From contig NZ_CAXQBR010000107.1 in assembly GCF_964222135.1 (NCBI RefSeq), positions 1 to 64,000 of the forward strand: a DNA stretch of 64,000 nucleotides, read 5' to 3'. Numbering within the stretch: position 1 is the stretch's first letter; each line of letters opens with the position of its first letter. The notes under the pieces are model-generated. The model saw nothing but the letters and a program-made list of their open reading frames with translations, did no database searches and had not been told where the DNA came from. This document shows positions 32,962-41,117 of the stretch, piece after piece. Source of the stretch: Euzebya sp. GTDB taxonomy: Bacteria; Actinomycetota; Nitriliruptoria; Euzebyales; Euzebyaceae. The translations under genes and the position numbers were made by a program.

Positions 32962-33591
32962 TCAGTCCTCGTCCGGCGTCCAGGGGGCCCGGGGGGCGTC
33001 CCACCAGCGCTGGGCCAGCGCACGGCGGTGGCGCACGCCGAGGTCCTCGGTCAGCTCGCTGCCCGGCTCGACCGCCTCGAGGCTCGCGACCAGCGTGTCG
33101 ACCTCCTCGCGGGCGACGCCGTGGACGGCGACGAGCACGTCACCGGCATCGTGGCGGCGGTGCGCCAGCCGGACCGGCCGCTCGCCCACGCCGGCGACGC
33201 CGAAGCGCCACCCCGCGCCGATGCCCGACTCCCACTCCGGCTCGCCGCGCAGAGCCGCCAGGATGGCCGCCGGCGGGAGCTCGCGGCGCAGGCGCCGCAG
33301 GTGGGTCCACATCAGCGGGGTCGAGAGGCGCTCGGCAAGGTCGTCCACGTCGACGCCGGCGCGGCAGCCCGCCACGACCACCACCCGGTCGCCGACGGTG
33401 CGGTAGGTCATCCGGACCGCGGACAGGCGATCGCCGTCCACCTCGACCGACAGGTCGCTCGGCGCCCACCGGCGAGGCCCCGCGGGCAGGACGGCCCAGG
33501 GGAAGTCGAGGTGGGCGAGGACCTTCGCGACCTCGACCACCCCGTCCTCGGCTTGGAGGTGCTCCTCGAGATCGGCGGCCGCAGCGCGCAT
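32962..33591 (-). CDS. Uncharacterised actinobacterial protein between mshD and the GlnR-like gene
   Basis: 209 residues with no recognised catalytic motif and no signal peptide. It contains 'WAPSDLSVEVDGDRLSAVRMTYRTVGDRVVVVAGCRAG' (beta-rich) and ends 'WWDAPRAPWTPDED'. The ATG at 33591 follows a purine-rich GGGGGAAGGGGA. It is convergent with mshD, with only 16 bases between the two coding regions. Confidence 0.65.
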   Translation of the reverse strand: MRAAAADLEEHLQAEDGVVEVAKVLAHLDFPWAVLPAGPRRWAPSDLSVEVDGDRLSAVRMTYRTVGDRVVVVAGCRAGVDVDDLAERLSTPLMWTHLRRLRRELPPAAILAALRGEPEWESGIGAGWRFGVAGVGERPVRLAHRRHDAGDVLVAVHGVAREEVDTLVASLEAVEPGSELTEDLGVRHRRALAQRWWDAPRAPWTPDED

Positions 33592-33662
33592 CGACGTGTC
33601 CCCTTCCCCCGTGACCCGGGTTGGTCTGCTCCAGCCGACCCGACCGGGCCGACGACGACCCC

Positions 33663-34346
33663 CTAGGTATCGGCAGCGCCGCCCGCTCCTTGAGGGTCGA
33701 GCTTGTAGCCCACCCCCCGCACGGTGCCGATCATCGCGTCGTACTCGCTGCCGAGCTTCGCGCGGAGCCGCCGCACGTGGACGTCGACGGTGCGGGTGCC
33801 GCCGTAGTAGTCGTAGCCCCACACCTCGCTGAGGAGCTGGGAGCGGGTGAAGACCCGCCCGGGGTTCGCCGCCAGGTACTTCAGCAGCTCGAACTCGCGG
33901 AAGGTCAGGTCGAGGGGCTCGCCCTTCAGCCGCACCACGTAGGTGGTCTCGTCGATCGTCAGGTCGCCGACCCGCGAGACGCTGCCGCCGCCAGCCGCCT
34001 GCACGCGCTCGCCGAGCAGGCGGATCCGGGTCTCGAGCTCCGCGGGGCCCGCCCGCGGCAGGACGATGTCGTCGAAGCCCCACGTCGTCTTGAGCGCTGC
34101 CAACCCGCCCTCGTCGACGACCACCAGGATCGGCCGCATGGCCTCTGCGGTGGCGGCCGCCCGGCAGGTGTGGGAGGCCGCGGCCAGGTTCGTGGTCGCG
34201 TCGACCACGACGACCTCGGCGTCCGCGGCGGTGTCGAGCGATTCGGGCACCAGCGCGGCGGTGGTCACGGTGTGGTCGAGGAACTCGAGGGCCGGCAGCA
34301 GGGCGTGCGGCCCGCCGGAGCTGCCCAGCAGGACCAGCAGGTGCAC
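33663..34346 (-). CDS. glnR: OmpR-type winged-helix response regulator, GlnR-like
   Basis: 227 residues with a divergent receiver domain (about 1-115) and an OmpR/PhoB DNA-binding domain (about 130-220) with 'LTFREFELLKYLAANPGRVFTR' and 'GTRTVDVHVRRLRAKLG'. The receiver lacks the usual acidic pocket near its start, as in the orphan regulator GlnR, and no kinase gene is adjacent. Position beside mshD matches Rv0818-Rv0819 in Mycobacterium tuberculosis. GlnR controls nitrogen genes in actinobacteria; the name rests on domain type plus synteny. Confidence 0.75.
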   Translation of the reverse strand: MHLLVLLGSSGGPHALLPALEFLDHTVTTAALVPESLDTAADAEVVVVDATTNLAAASHTCRAAATAEAMRPILVVVDEGGLAALKTTWGFDDIVLPRAGPAELETRIRLLGERVQAAGGGSVSRVGDLTIDETTYVVRLKGEPLDLTFREFELLKYLAANPGRVFTRSQLLSEVWGYDYYGGTRTVDVHVRRLRAKLGSEYDAMIGTVRGVGYKLDPQGAGGAADT

Positions 34347-34471
34347 GTCAACTCCTCGCGTCGGTGGGCGCGCCCGCGAGCCCGCGGCGCAGTACCGTGC
34401 GAGACGCTAGCAAGCGGCGAACCCGCCGACGTAGTCGAAGACCGGCGGACGGCACAGGAGGGCAGGGAGAC

Positions 34472-34741
34472 ATGGCCGAGGGGCGACGCGCCACGGTGGT
34501 GCTGTTCGCGGCGCTGCGGGATGCCGCGGACACCGCCGCGGTGGAGGTGGACGCACCGGTGCGCCTCGACGTCCTGCTCGGCGACCTGGCCGACCGCTTC
34601 GGGCCGCGCTTCGCCGAGCGCTCGCGGATCGCCGCGGTCATGGTCGCCGGGACACCCGTCGACCGCGACGAGGACGTGACGATCCCGGCCGGGGCGGAGG
34701 TGGCGCTGCTGCCCCCGTTCGCAGGCGGCGCCACCGGTTGA
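34472..34741 (+). CDS. MoaD/ThiS-like beta-grasp sulfur carrier candidate
   Basis: 89 residues with the MoaD pattern 'VVLFAALRDAADTAAVEV', 'PAGAEVALLPPFAGG'. Sulfur carriers end exactly in Gly-Gly, which is adenylated and thiocarboxylated. Here three residues (ATG) follow the GG, so it would need trimming or is not a carrier. It is divergent from glnR and stands before a regulatory/sulfur-relay operon. GGGAGAC precedes the ATG. Confidence 0.78.
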   Translation: MAEGRRATVVLFAALRDAADTAAVEVDAPVRLDVLLGDLADRFGPRFAERSRIAAVMVAGTPVDRDEDVTIPAGAEVALLPPFAGGATG

Positions 34742-34799
34742 CACGGTTACCCACCACCGGGTGATGGGGTTGACACCGTTTCCACCATCCGGTGGGATC
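34736..34799 (+). repeat. Two tandem 32-base promoter/operator repeats
   Basis: GGTTGACAC starts at 34736 and again at 34768, each followed by (C/G)GTT, a CCACC half and a GGTG half, so the unit repeats every 32 bases. The second unit supplies TTGACA (34770-34775) and TGGGAT (34793-34798) 17 bases apart, placing the start of transcription at the ATG at 34805. The dyads look like a repressor site overlapping the promoter, probably bound by the protein encoded next. Confidence 0.6.
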
Positions 34800-34804
34800 T
34801 CCCC

Positions 34805-35797
34805 ATGGGTAGAACAGGGCGCATGTCAGGGCCCGTCAGCATCAGCCGCGCGCTCGGGTCGACGACCCGCGCGGGGATCTACGACCACCTGCGCCAGATC
34901 GACGGCGCCCTGACGGTCCGCGACGTCGCCGACACCTTCGACCTGCACCCGAACGTCGCGCGCACCCACCTCGGGGTCCTCGCCGACGCCGGCCTGCTGA
35001 CCGTCGGGCAGCGCAAGCACCCCGGGGGTGGACGACCCGCGCGGGTGTACCGGGCGCGCCCGGAGCTCGACGAGCACGCGGCCCTGGACGGCGCGGCGCA
35101 GCCGGCGGGCGGGGCGGCGGCCGCGCTCATGGTGCGGCTGCTGGTGACGCTGCTCGACCGCCCCGGCAACCCGCCGCTCGTGACACGCGCCCACGACGGC
35201 GCGAAGGAGGAGGGGCGGCGCCTCGTCGCCGCGCTCCCCGGCGACCCGCCACCCGGCCGTGCGCTGGGGGATGCCGCCCAGCGCGCGGCACGTGCCCTGC
35301 GCACGTACGCACCGGACGTGAAGGTCAGCCGGGCGGGCAGCGACTGGGCGGAGGTGACCGGGTTGTCCCCCTCCGTCGCGCTGGTCGAGCGGCTCGACCC
35401 CGCCCTGGCCGAGGCGTTGGAGCGCGGCCTGCTGGCAGGTGCCTGCGAGGGCAGCGGGGTCGCCGCGGACCTGACCGAGACCTCGAGCGGCAGCCGACAC
35501 GGCCGGGTCTGGCGCCTGACCGCCACCGGTGGCCGCGCACCCCGGTCGACGATCGTCGCCGCCGCCACCCTGGACGCCCGCGGCAAGTCCCGCGACTCCG
35601 GCGTGGTCGAGGCGATGCGCGCCATCACGGACCTCCGGCCCGGCGACGTGCTCGAGGTCCTGGCGGAGGGACCGGGGTCACCGGCTGCGTTCGCCCGCTG
35701 GGCGGACCGAGCCGGCCACGCGCTGGTCGCGGTCGAGCGCGCGCAGGACGCGAGCGGCCGTCCGGCCATCCGCCTGCTGATCGAGAAGGCGGCGTAG
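34805..35797 (+). CDS. Helix-turn-helix regulator fused to a cysteine-less TusA-like domain
   Basis: 330 residues. Residues ~10-90 form an ArsR/SufR-like winged helix ('TVRDVADTFDLHPNVARTHLGVLADAGLL', 'GGGRPARVYR'). Residues ~90-240 form a helical sensor-like middle. The last ~85 residues resemble TusA ('LDARGKSRDSGVVEAMRAI', 'GDVLEVLAEGPGS'). The TusA catalytic CPxP is replaced by S-R-D-S. This suggests a regulator whose TusA fold binds rather than carries sulfur. It heads a run of DsrE/H-like genes and cysH. Probably leaderless. Confidence 0.78.
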   Translation: MGRTGRMSGPVSISRALGSTTRAGIYDHLRQIDGALTVRDVADTFDLHPNVARTHLGVLADAGLLTVGQRKHPGGGRPARVYRARPELDEHAALDGAAQPAGGAAAALMVRLLVTLLDRPGNPPLVTRAHDGAKEEGRRLVAALPGDPPPGRALGDAAQRAARALRTYAPDVKVSRAGSDWAEVTGLSPSVALVERLDPALAEALERGLLAGACEGSGVAADLTETSSGSRHGRVWRLTATGGRAPRSTIVAAATLDARGKSRDSGVVEAMRAITDLRPGDVLEVLAEGPGSPAAFARWADRAGHALVAVERAQDASGRPAIRLLIEKAA

Positions 35798-35799
35798 GC

Positions 35800-36108
35800 G
35801 TGGCCACCACCGTCCTGCTGTCCGCGGGGGACTGCTGGCCGCTCGTCCTGGCCGGCCGCCTCGCGGCGCGCGAGGACGTGACGGCCGTCCTGCTCGACCG
35901 CGCGGCGGATCTCGCCCGGCCGTCGCACCCCTCCCACGGGCGGGTCACGGCCGCGATCGACGCGGGCGCGACGGTCCTGGTCGACACCGCGGCGCTGCGG
36001 CGTCGCGGGCTGCCGACGACCGCGATCGCCGACGGCATCAGCCCCACGGACCTGGCCGCGGTCGGCGACCTCCTCGTCGACGCCACCGACAAGACGATCT
36101 GGCTCTGA
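35800..36108 (+). CDS. DsrE/DsrH-like small protein 1
   Basis: 102 residues with the DsrE/H alpha/beta pattern: beta strand 'TTVLLSAGD' at the start, 'ATVLVDTAALRRRGL', and the terminal 'DKTIWL'. GTG follows the upstream stop by 2 bases. The one cysteine (in 'SAGDCWPL') is not at the usual relay position. It is likely part of a DsrE-F-H-like trio with the next two genes. Confidence 0.65.
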   Translation: MATTVLLSAGDCWPLVLAGRLAAREDVTAVLLDRAADLARPSHPSHGRVTAAIDAGATVLVDTAALRRRGLPTTAIADGISPTDLAAVGDLLVDATDKTIWL

Positions 36109-36110
36109 CC

Positions 36111-36464
36111 GTGATCCGCACCGTCGCCCTCATCCTGAACCAGTCCGGCGCCACCGAGCAGACCACGACGGCGCTGGGCCTGGTGGAACGCCTCGTCGAG
36201 CGCGGCGTCGCGGTCCGCGTCTTCGCCCACGACGAGGCAGCGGTGCTCTCCGCGGGCAGCCACCCGGTCGCCGCCGCGGTCGAGGGGCTGATCCGCGCCG
36301 GGGTGCACGGCGGACCCCTCACCTGGATCGTGGAGGACCCGGCCGCCGAAGCCCTCGGCGTCGCGCGCGACCAGGTGCGGGGTGTGATCGCCGGCGACCA
36401 CCACGACCTCTGGGGCATCGTCCGCGAGGCGGACCTGGTGCTCAGCGTGGGGGTGTGCGCCTGA
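36111..36464 (+). CDS. DsrE/DsrF-like small protein 2
   Basis: 117 residues, DsrE-fold. 'GLVERLVERGVAVRVFAHDEAAVL' and 'HGGPLTWIVEDPAAEALGVA' match the family, where a Cys normally stands in the second segment (C-x-x-S-A); here it is Glu. The only Cys is next to the C terminus. The GTG start is 2 bases after the upstream stop, and TGATG joins it to the next gene. Confidence 0.65.
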   Translation: MIRTVALILNQSGATEQTTTALGLVERLVERGVAVRVFAHDEAAVLSAGSHPVAAAVEGLIRAGVHGGPLTWIVEDPAAEALGVARDQVRGVIAGDHHDLWGIVREADLVLSVGVCA

Positions 36465-36841
36465 TGCCCCGCAGGCTCGTCAGCCTGATCCGCCACGCCC
36501 CCGGGGCGCCCCGCGGGTCCGAGCCGTCCCTCGAGGCCAACGCATACGCGGTCACCCAGGACGTCGACCTGACCGTCGTCCTGCTCACTGACGCGGTCCG
36601 CCTGGCGGTGGCGGCGGCCGAGGTGCCGCCGCGGACGATCGCCGGCGCGGCGTTCCCACCCGCCGCCCCGTCCCACGACCTGCGGGCGCTGCTCGAGAGC
36701 GGCATCGAGGTGCTCGTCCACGACGACGCCCTCGCCCGGCACGGCATCGGACCCGACGAGCTGCTGCCCGGCGTCCAGGTCGTCGACGACGCGGACATCA
36801 CCGACCGGATCGCCGACGCCCAAGGGGTGCTGACGTGGTGA
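36464..36841 (+). CDS. DsrE/DsrH-like small protein 3 (no cysteine)
   Basis: 125 residues with a DsrE-like order: 'RLVSLIRHAPGAP', 'DVDLTVVLLTDAVRLAV', 'LLESGIEVLVHDDALARHGI'. It contains no cysteine at all, so it cannot relay persulfide. It overlaps the previous stop (TGATG) and cysH (GTGA), so it is tightly coupled to both. Confidence 0.63.
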   Translation: MPRRLVSLIRHAPGAPRGSEPSLEANAYAVTQDVDLTVVLLTDAVRLAVAAAEVPPRTIAGAAFPPAAPSHDLRALLESGIEVLVHDDALARHGIGPDELLPGVQVVDDADITDRIADAQGVLTW

Positions 36842-37563
36842 GCACCGCGCTCGAGCTGCCGACCGATGCCGACGTGCGCGCCGCCGCGATCGAGCTCGAG
36901 GGCGCGCCGGCGACCGACGTCCTGCGCTGGGCCGCGACCGCCATCCCCCGGTTCTGCATCACCTCGAGCTTCGGGGCGGACGCCGCGGTCCTGCTCAGCC
37001 TGGTCGCCGAGGTGGACCCGGACATCCCGGTGCTGTTCCTCGAGACCGGCTTCCACTTCGCCGAGTCACTGGCCTACCGCCACCAGCTCGCGGACCTGCT
37101 GGGCCTCCGCGCCGTCATCGACGTCACCCCCGCGCTGACCGTCGAGCAGCAGGCCCGCGAGCACGGCGCGGGGCTGTACCTGCGCGACCCCGACGCCTGC
37201 TGCGCGCTGCGGAAGGTCGCGCCGCTCGACGACGCGCTGGCCGGCTACGACGGGTGGGCGACGGGGGTCCGCCGGTCCCAGACCGCCGAGCGGGCCGGCA
37301 CGCCGATCGTGACGACGGCCACCACGGGCGGCCGGGTGCTGCTCAAGGTGGCGCCGCTGGCCACCTGGACCGCCGCCGACGTCGCCGGCCACCGCCGGCT
37401 GCACGGCCTGCCGCCCCACCCCCTGGCCGAGCGCGGCTTCTCCTCGATCGGCTGCGCCCCGTGCACCCGCGCGGTGGCGCCCGGGGAGGACCCCCGCTCC
37501 GGCCGCTGGGCGGGGCAGTCGAAGACCGAGTGCGGCATCCACCTCGAAGGACCTGAGCGGTGA
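36838..37563 (+). CDS. cysH: Phosphoadenylyl/adenylyl-sulfate reductase CysH (APS-type, [4Fe-4S])
   Basis: 241 residues. The PP-loop-like 'ITSSFGADAAVLLSLV' and 'FLETGFHFAESLAYR' bind the nucleotide. The Cys pairs C121-C122 ('DACCALRK') and C206-x2-C209 ('CAPC') bind the [4Fe-4S] cluster typical of APS-using enzymes. The catalytic Cys is in the C-terminal 'TECGIHLE'. It reduces activated sulfate to sulfite using thioredoxin or a similar thiol. It overlaps neighbours on both sides by GTGA. A thioredoxin-like gene lies two genes downstream. Confidence 0.92.
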   Translation: MSTALELPTDADVRAAAIELEGAPATDVLRWAATAIPRFCITSSFGADAAVLLSLVAEVDPDIPVLFLETGFHFAESLAYRHQLADLLGLRAVIDVTPALTVEQQAREHGAGLYLRDPDACCALRKVAPLDDALAGYDGWATGVRRSQTAERAGTPIVTTATTGGRVLLKVAPLATWTAADVAGHRRLHGLPPHPLAERGFSSIGCAPCTRAVAPGEDPRSGRWAGQSKTECGIHLEGPER

Positions 37564-38015
37564 GCACGGACCACACACCCACTCCCACCGACCGGAGCGA
37601 CGCCGAGATCGACGTGCGCGGCCCGAGGGCCTCCGCTGCGATCACGGCCGTGGTCCTGTCGACCGCGTTCCTGCTCGACGCGCCCGCCCTCGTGGCCGTC
37701 CAGGTCGCGGTCTTCGCCGTCTCGGCACTGGCGGGGCTGCGCTGGTCCCCCTACGGGGCCCTGTTCCGCCTCGCGGTGCGCCGCCTCGACCTCGGACCGC
37801 CGCCGGCGACCGAACCGGCGACGGGGCCCCGCTTCGCCCAGCTGATGGGGCTGCTCGTCAGCGGTGCCGGCCTGGTCGCGCTCCTCGCCGGCGCGACGGC
37901 GGTCGGGTGGGGCCTGGTCCTCGTCGTGGTCGGGCTGTCCGGCCTGCTCGCCGCGACCGGCATCTGCGTCGCCTGCGAGGTCCACGCGGTCGGCGTCCGC
38001 CTGGTGACCCGGTAG
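37560..38015 (+). CDS. DUF4395 membrane protein
   Basis: 151 residues with about four membrane segments and the family's C-terminal 'GICVACEVHAVGVRL', a CxxC near the end of the last segment. It is usually found beside membrane thioredoxin genes in actinobacteria, as here, so a role in membrane thiol/disulfide traffic is plausible. It is coupled to cysH by GTGA. Confidence 0.78.
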   Translation: MSTDHTPTPTDRSDAEIDVRGPRASAAITAVVLSTAFLLDAPALVAVQVAVFAVSALAGLRWSPYGALFRLAVRRLDLGPPPATEPATGPRFAQLMGLLVSGAGLVALLAGATAVGWGLVLVVVGLSGLLAATGICVACEVHAVGVRLVTR

Positions 38016-38018
38016 CCC

Positions 38019-38480
38019 GTGGACCGGCTCCTCGTCCTCGTCGCCGTGGTCGCGCTGGCCACGGTCCTCGCAGCTGCCCGCACGGCGTGGGACGGCCGCG
38101 TGCGCCCGACCCGCGCCACGGCGTCGTCGGGCGCGAGGCCCCCCGGCGAGGCGGCCGACGTCGTCGCGGTCGTGCAGCCGACCACGCCGCTGGTGCTGGT
38201 GGAGCTCACCGCGCCGTCCTGTGCCGCCTGCGCCACCGCGCGTGCGGTCCTCGACGAGGTCGCGACCGAGCACGCCGACGTGTCGGTGGTGGCGCTCGAC
38301 GTCGCCGATGCCGTCGACCTCGCACGGCGCCATCGCGTTCTGCGCGCACCGACCACCCTCGTGGTCGGGGCCGACGGGACGCTGTGGGGGCGCGTCTCAG
38401 GAGTGCCCGACGCGACCGCCCTGGCCGAGCTGGTCGCGCGTGCGCGCGGCACCGCCAGCCAGGTCGCGCAGCGCGCCTGA
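38019..38480 (+). CDS. Membrane-anchored thioredoxin-like protein
   Basis: 153 residues: one N-terminal membrane anchor (about 3-20), a linker, then a thioredoxin fold with active site 'SCAACA' (CxxC with AA between) and cis-Pro region 'RAPTTLVVG'. It lies 3 bases after DUF4395. It may supply electrons to the sulfate-assimilation enzyme or act at the membrane with DUF4395. Confidence 0.82.
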   Translation: MDRLLVLVAVVALATVLAAARTAWDGRVRPTRATASSGARPPGEAADVVAVVQPTTPLVLVELTAPSCAACATARAVLDEVATEHADVSVVALDVADAVDLARRHRVLRAPTTLVVGADGTLWGRVSGVPDATALAELVARARGTASQVAQRA

Positions 38481-38546
38481 TCGGCCGGTTCGCACCGGCG
38501 GCGGACGCGGGAAGGGCAGGGGGGTCCCCGACCACAGGAGCACGCC

Positions 38547-39383
38547 ATGCCCGGGCCCCAGACCCAACGACCCCCCGGCACCGAGACCGCGATGACCCCG
38601 CGACCGGACCACGGGGAGGAGAGCTACCGGGGGTCCGGCCGGCTCGAGGGCAAGGCCGCGGTGATCACCGGCGGGGACAGCGGCATCGGGAAGGCCGTGG
38701 CCATCGCCTTCGCGCGCGAGGGCGCCGACGTCCTGATCAGCTACCTCGACGAGCACGAGGACGCCCGGGACACCGCGCGCTGGGTGGAGGAGGCCGGCCG
38801 CAGGGCCGTGCTGGTCGACGGGGACCTGGCCGATCCGGCGCACTGCCGCGCGATCGTCGACCGCGCCGTCGAGGAGTTCGGGCGCGTCGACGTCCTCGTC
38901 CCGAACGCGGCGTACCAGATGACCCGGGAATCCCTCGAGGATATCCCGGACGAGGAGTGGGACCACACCCTGGCCGTGAACCTCTCCGCGATGTTCCACC
39001 TGTGCAAGGCCGCCGTCCCCCACATGCCGTCCGGCTCGTCGATCATCGCGAGCACGTCGGTGAACTCCGACATGCCGCGACCCACCCTCGCCCCCTACGC
39101 CGCCACCAAGGCGGCGATCGCCAACCTGGCGGCCAGCTTCGCCCAGATGCTGGCCGAGCGCGGCATCCGCGTGAACAGCGTGGCGCCAGGGCCGATCTGG
39201 ACGCCGCTGATCCCCTCGACGATGCCGGCCGAGCAGGTCGAGACCTTCGGCGAGGACGTGCCGCTCGGCCGTCCGGGGCAGCCCGCGGAGGTGGCGCCCG
39301 CCTACGTCCTGCTGGCCGACGACCAGGCCAGCTACGTCTCGGGTGCCCGCCTCGCGGTGACCGGCGGCAAGCCGATCCTCTGA
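38547..39383 (+). CDS. Short-chain dehydrogenase/reductase (YghA/glucose-dehydrogenase-like stress type)
   Basis: 278 residues. A ~35-residue N-terminal extension ('PRPDHGEESYRGSGRLEGKAA') typical of the YghA/YhdG group precedes 'ITGGDSGIGKAVAI', the catalytic 'YAATKAA' and the C-terminal 'TGGKPIL'. These proteins are commonly stress-induced. AGGAG precedes the ATG. It is not obviously linked to the sulfur operon, which ends 66 bases earlier. Confidence 0.87.
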   Translation: MPGPQTQRPPGTETAMTPRPDHGEESYRGSGRLEGKAAVITGGDSGIGKAVAIAFAREGADVLISYLDEHEDARDTARWVEEAGRRAVLVDGDLADPAHCRAIVDRAVEEFGRVDVLVPNAAYQMTRESLEDIPDEEWDHTLAVNLSAMFHLCKAAVPHMPSGSSIIASTSVNSDMPRPTLAPYAATKAAIANLAASFAQMLAERGIRVNSVAPGPIWTPLIPSTMPAEQVETFGEDVPLGRPGQPAEVAPAYVLLADDQASYVSGARLAVTGGKPIL

Positions 39384-39544
39384 CCGTCGGGCCGGTTGGA
39401 CCTTGCGGACCGGCCCGGGCTCGGCGAGTGTGGAGGTGACGGGGCATCCGCCCCTGGCCCTCCGGCGCCACCTGCGACCGGCCCGAACCCCGCCTCCCTC
39501 CCACGCCACGTCCGGGGCCGAACGCCATCGCTTGGAGGCGCGTC

Positions 39545-40231
39545 ATGCTCGACGCCACGAACGGCCACCGGACCGTCATCTCCGCTGCCCCGACCGTCGA
39601 CGAGGTCTTCGGTGTCCTGCCCGGTCCCCCGCCCCTCGAGTGGGGTCTCCCGCCCCGGTCCGCGCTGGTGCTGGCCGCTCACCCCGGTGATGCCGCGGTC
39701 GGCTTCGGGGTGGGCCTGCACGCCCTCTCCTCGGCGGGGTGGCGCATCACGGTCGTCAGCCAGTACGAGGACGTCGCGCCGAGCGACCCGCGGCGCTGGG
39801 CCGCCCTGGAGGACGTCCACGGCCACCTGGCGGGGCCGGTCGAGGCGGTGCACCGCGGTCGACGGGACCGACCCGCAGAGGCCGAGTTGATCGCCGACCT
39901 CCGGTCCCTCGCCATCGGCCACGACCTCGTGATCGCCCCGGCCACGGGTGCGGGCACCCACGACGACCACGACCTCCTCGGGCGCGCCGTGGACCAGGCG
40001 CTCGAGCGTCCGGGCGAGCAGGTCCCCGTGTACCGCTACCTGATGCCCGGGCAGCGCGTGACCGCCGACTGGCTGGCGGCCAGGCGGCCATCGGTCCCGG
40101 CCGCCGGCGTCACCGCGCTGCAGCGGGCCCGCCTCCGCCTCATGGACCACCTGGCCTGCGTGGACGGGCGCAGCTCGGCGTGGCCGGCCCGCACCGGGAT
40201 GATGACCGCCTCGGACCCCGTGCTGGTCTGA
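39545..40231 (+). CDS. PIG-L/LmbE-like deacetylase homologue with altered metal motif
   Basis: 228 residues. The strand and motif 'ALVLAAHPGDAAVGFG' correspond to the AHPDDE zinc motif with the second Asp changed to Gly and Glu to Ala, and 'GAGTHDDHDLLGRAV' is the later His motif. One metal-binding acid therefore seems missing, so it may be inactive or use another arrangement. 'TTGGAGGCG' precedes the ATG. Mycothiol enzymes MshB and Mca belong to this superfamily, but this protein is not clearly either. Confidence 0.6.
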   Translation: MLDATNGHRTVISAAPTVDEVFGVLPGPPPLEWGLPPRSALVLAAHPGDAAVGFGVGLHALSSAGWRITVVSQYEDVAPSDPRRWAALEDVHGHLAGPVEAVHRGRRDRPAEAELIADLRSLAIGHDLVIAPATGAGTHDDHDLLGRAVDQALERPGEQVPVYRYLMPGQRVTADWLAARRPSVPAAGVTALQRARLRLMDHLACVDGRSSAWPARTGMMTASDPVLV

Positions 40232-40240
40232 GGACGCGCC

Positions 40241-40984
40241 TCAGCCGAGGACGTCGCCGACCGGCAGCCGCCCCTCGATCAGGTCCTCCGCGACCTCGGC
40301 GACCGGTCGCCGGTGTGCGCGCGCGTACCGGCGGATCGCGTCGAACGCGCCCGCCGGCGTGATGCCCTCGAGCATCGCCAGCCCCCCCTTGGCCTGCTCG
40401 ATGACCGCCCGCGAGCTCAGCGCGCGCTGGAGGTTGGTCACCATCGACGAGGACACCTCGAGGTCGTGGACGATCATGAGGTACGCGGCCGCCAGGTCGG
40501 CCATCAGCGTCGCGACCTCCCGCTGCTCGACGCCCAGCGCCGCCGGCGCGGCCCAGAAGTAGTTCAGCGACCCGAAGGTGTGACCGTCGGCGTGGAGCGG
40601 CACGGCGTGGACCATGCGGAACGGCACGACGCCGAGGTGCTGGGCGAACGCGGGGAACCTCGCAGCCACCTCCGCGTCGTCGGCCACGACCGGCGACGCG
40701 GTCGAGTAGGCGTGGATGCAGGGCCCCTCGCCGGCCTCGATCTGCGCGGCCTCGATCCTCCGGAACCGCTCGTCGGAGGCCGCGACGACGCGGAGCGCCC
40801 CGCCGTCGTCGGCGATCATCACGCCGGCGCCCTCCGCACCGATGACCGCCGACACGTCCTGGCACAGGTCCACGAGCGCGGCCGCGGTGGGCTCGTCGCC
40901 GTGCAGCGCGCGGACGAACCGCGTGAGGACCGCGAGGAGCGGCTGGACACCCACGTCCGCCCGCTCGATGAGCTCGTCAACCAT
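40241..40984 (-). CDS. GAF-ANTAR regulator
   Basis: 247 residues: a GAF sensor domain (about 25-170) and a C-terminal ANTAR RNA-binding domain ('LQRALSSRAVIEQAKGGLAMLEGITPAGAFDAIRRYAR'). ANTAR domains bind paired hexaloop hairpins in RNA to prevent termination. GGGAGG precedes the ATG. The plus strand reads AGTGTA at 41044-41049, which is TACACT on the coding strand, a likely -10 about 60 bases upstream. Confidence 0.9.
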   Translation of the reverse strand: MVDELIERADVGVQPLLAVLTRFVRALHGDEPTAAALVDLCQDVSAVIGAEGAGVMIADDGGALRVVAASDERFRRIEAAQIEAGEGPCIHAYSTASPVVADDAEVAARFPAFAQHLGVVPFRMVHAVPLHADGHTFGSLNYFWAAPAALGVEQREVATLMADLAAAYLMIVHDLEVSSSMVTNLQRALSSRAVIEQAKGGLAMLEGITPAGAFDAIRRYARAHRRPVAEVAEDLIEGRLPVGDVLG

Positions 40985-41117
40985 CCGTCTCGAGAGCCTC
41001 CCAACCGTTCCGCGACCCGCGCATCCGCCCCCGTGGGCGAGGCAGTGTACCCGCAGGACCCGATCCGGAACCGGCTCGGAGTCGGTCCGTGTGCGGCGCC
41101 AACCGCACGTGGAGGGC

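Noticed and set aside
35800-36841. Naming the three small genes dsrE, dsrF and dsrH
   Set aside because: Fold-level similarity only. Relay cysteines are missing and no dissimilatory sulfite reductase genes are present, so the symbols would mislead.
39545-40231. Naming the PIG-L-like gene mshB or mca
   Set aside because: The first metal motif is altered and the protein is shorter than MshB and Mca, with no shared specific segments.
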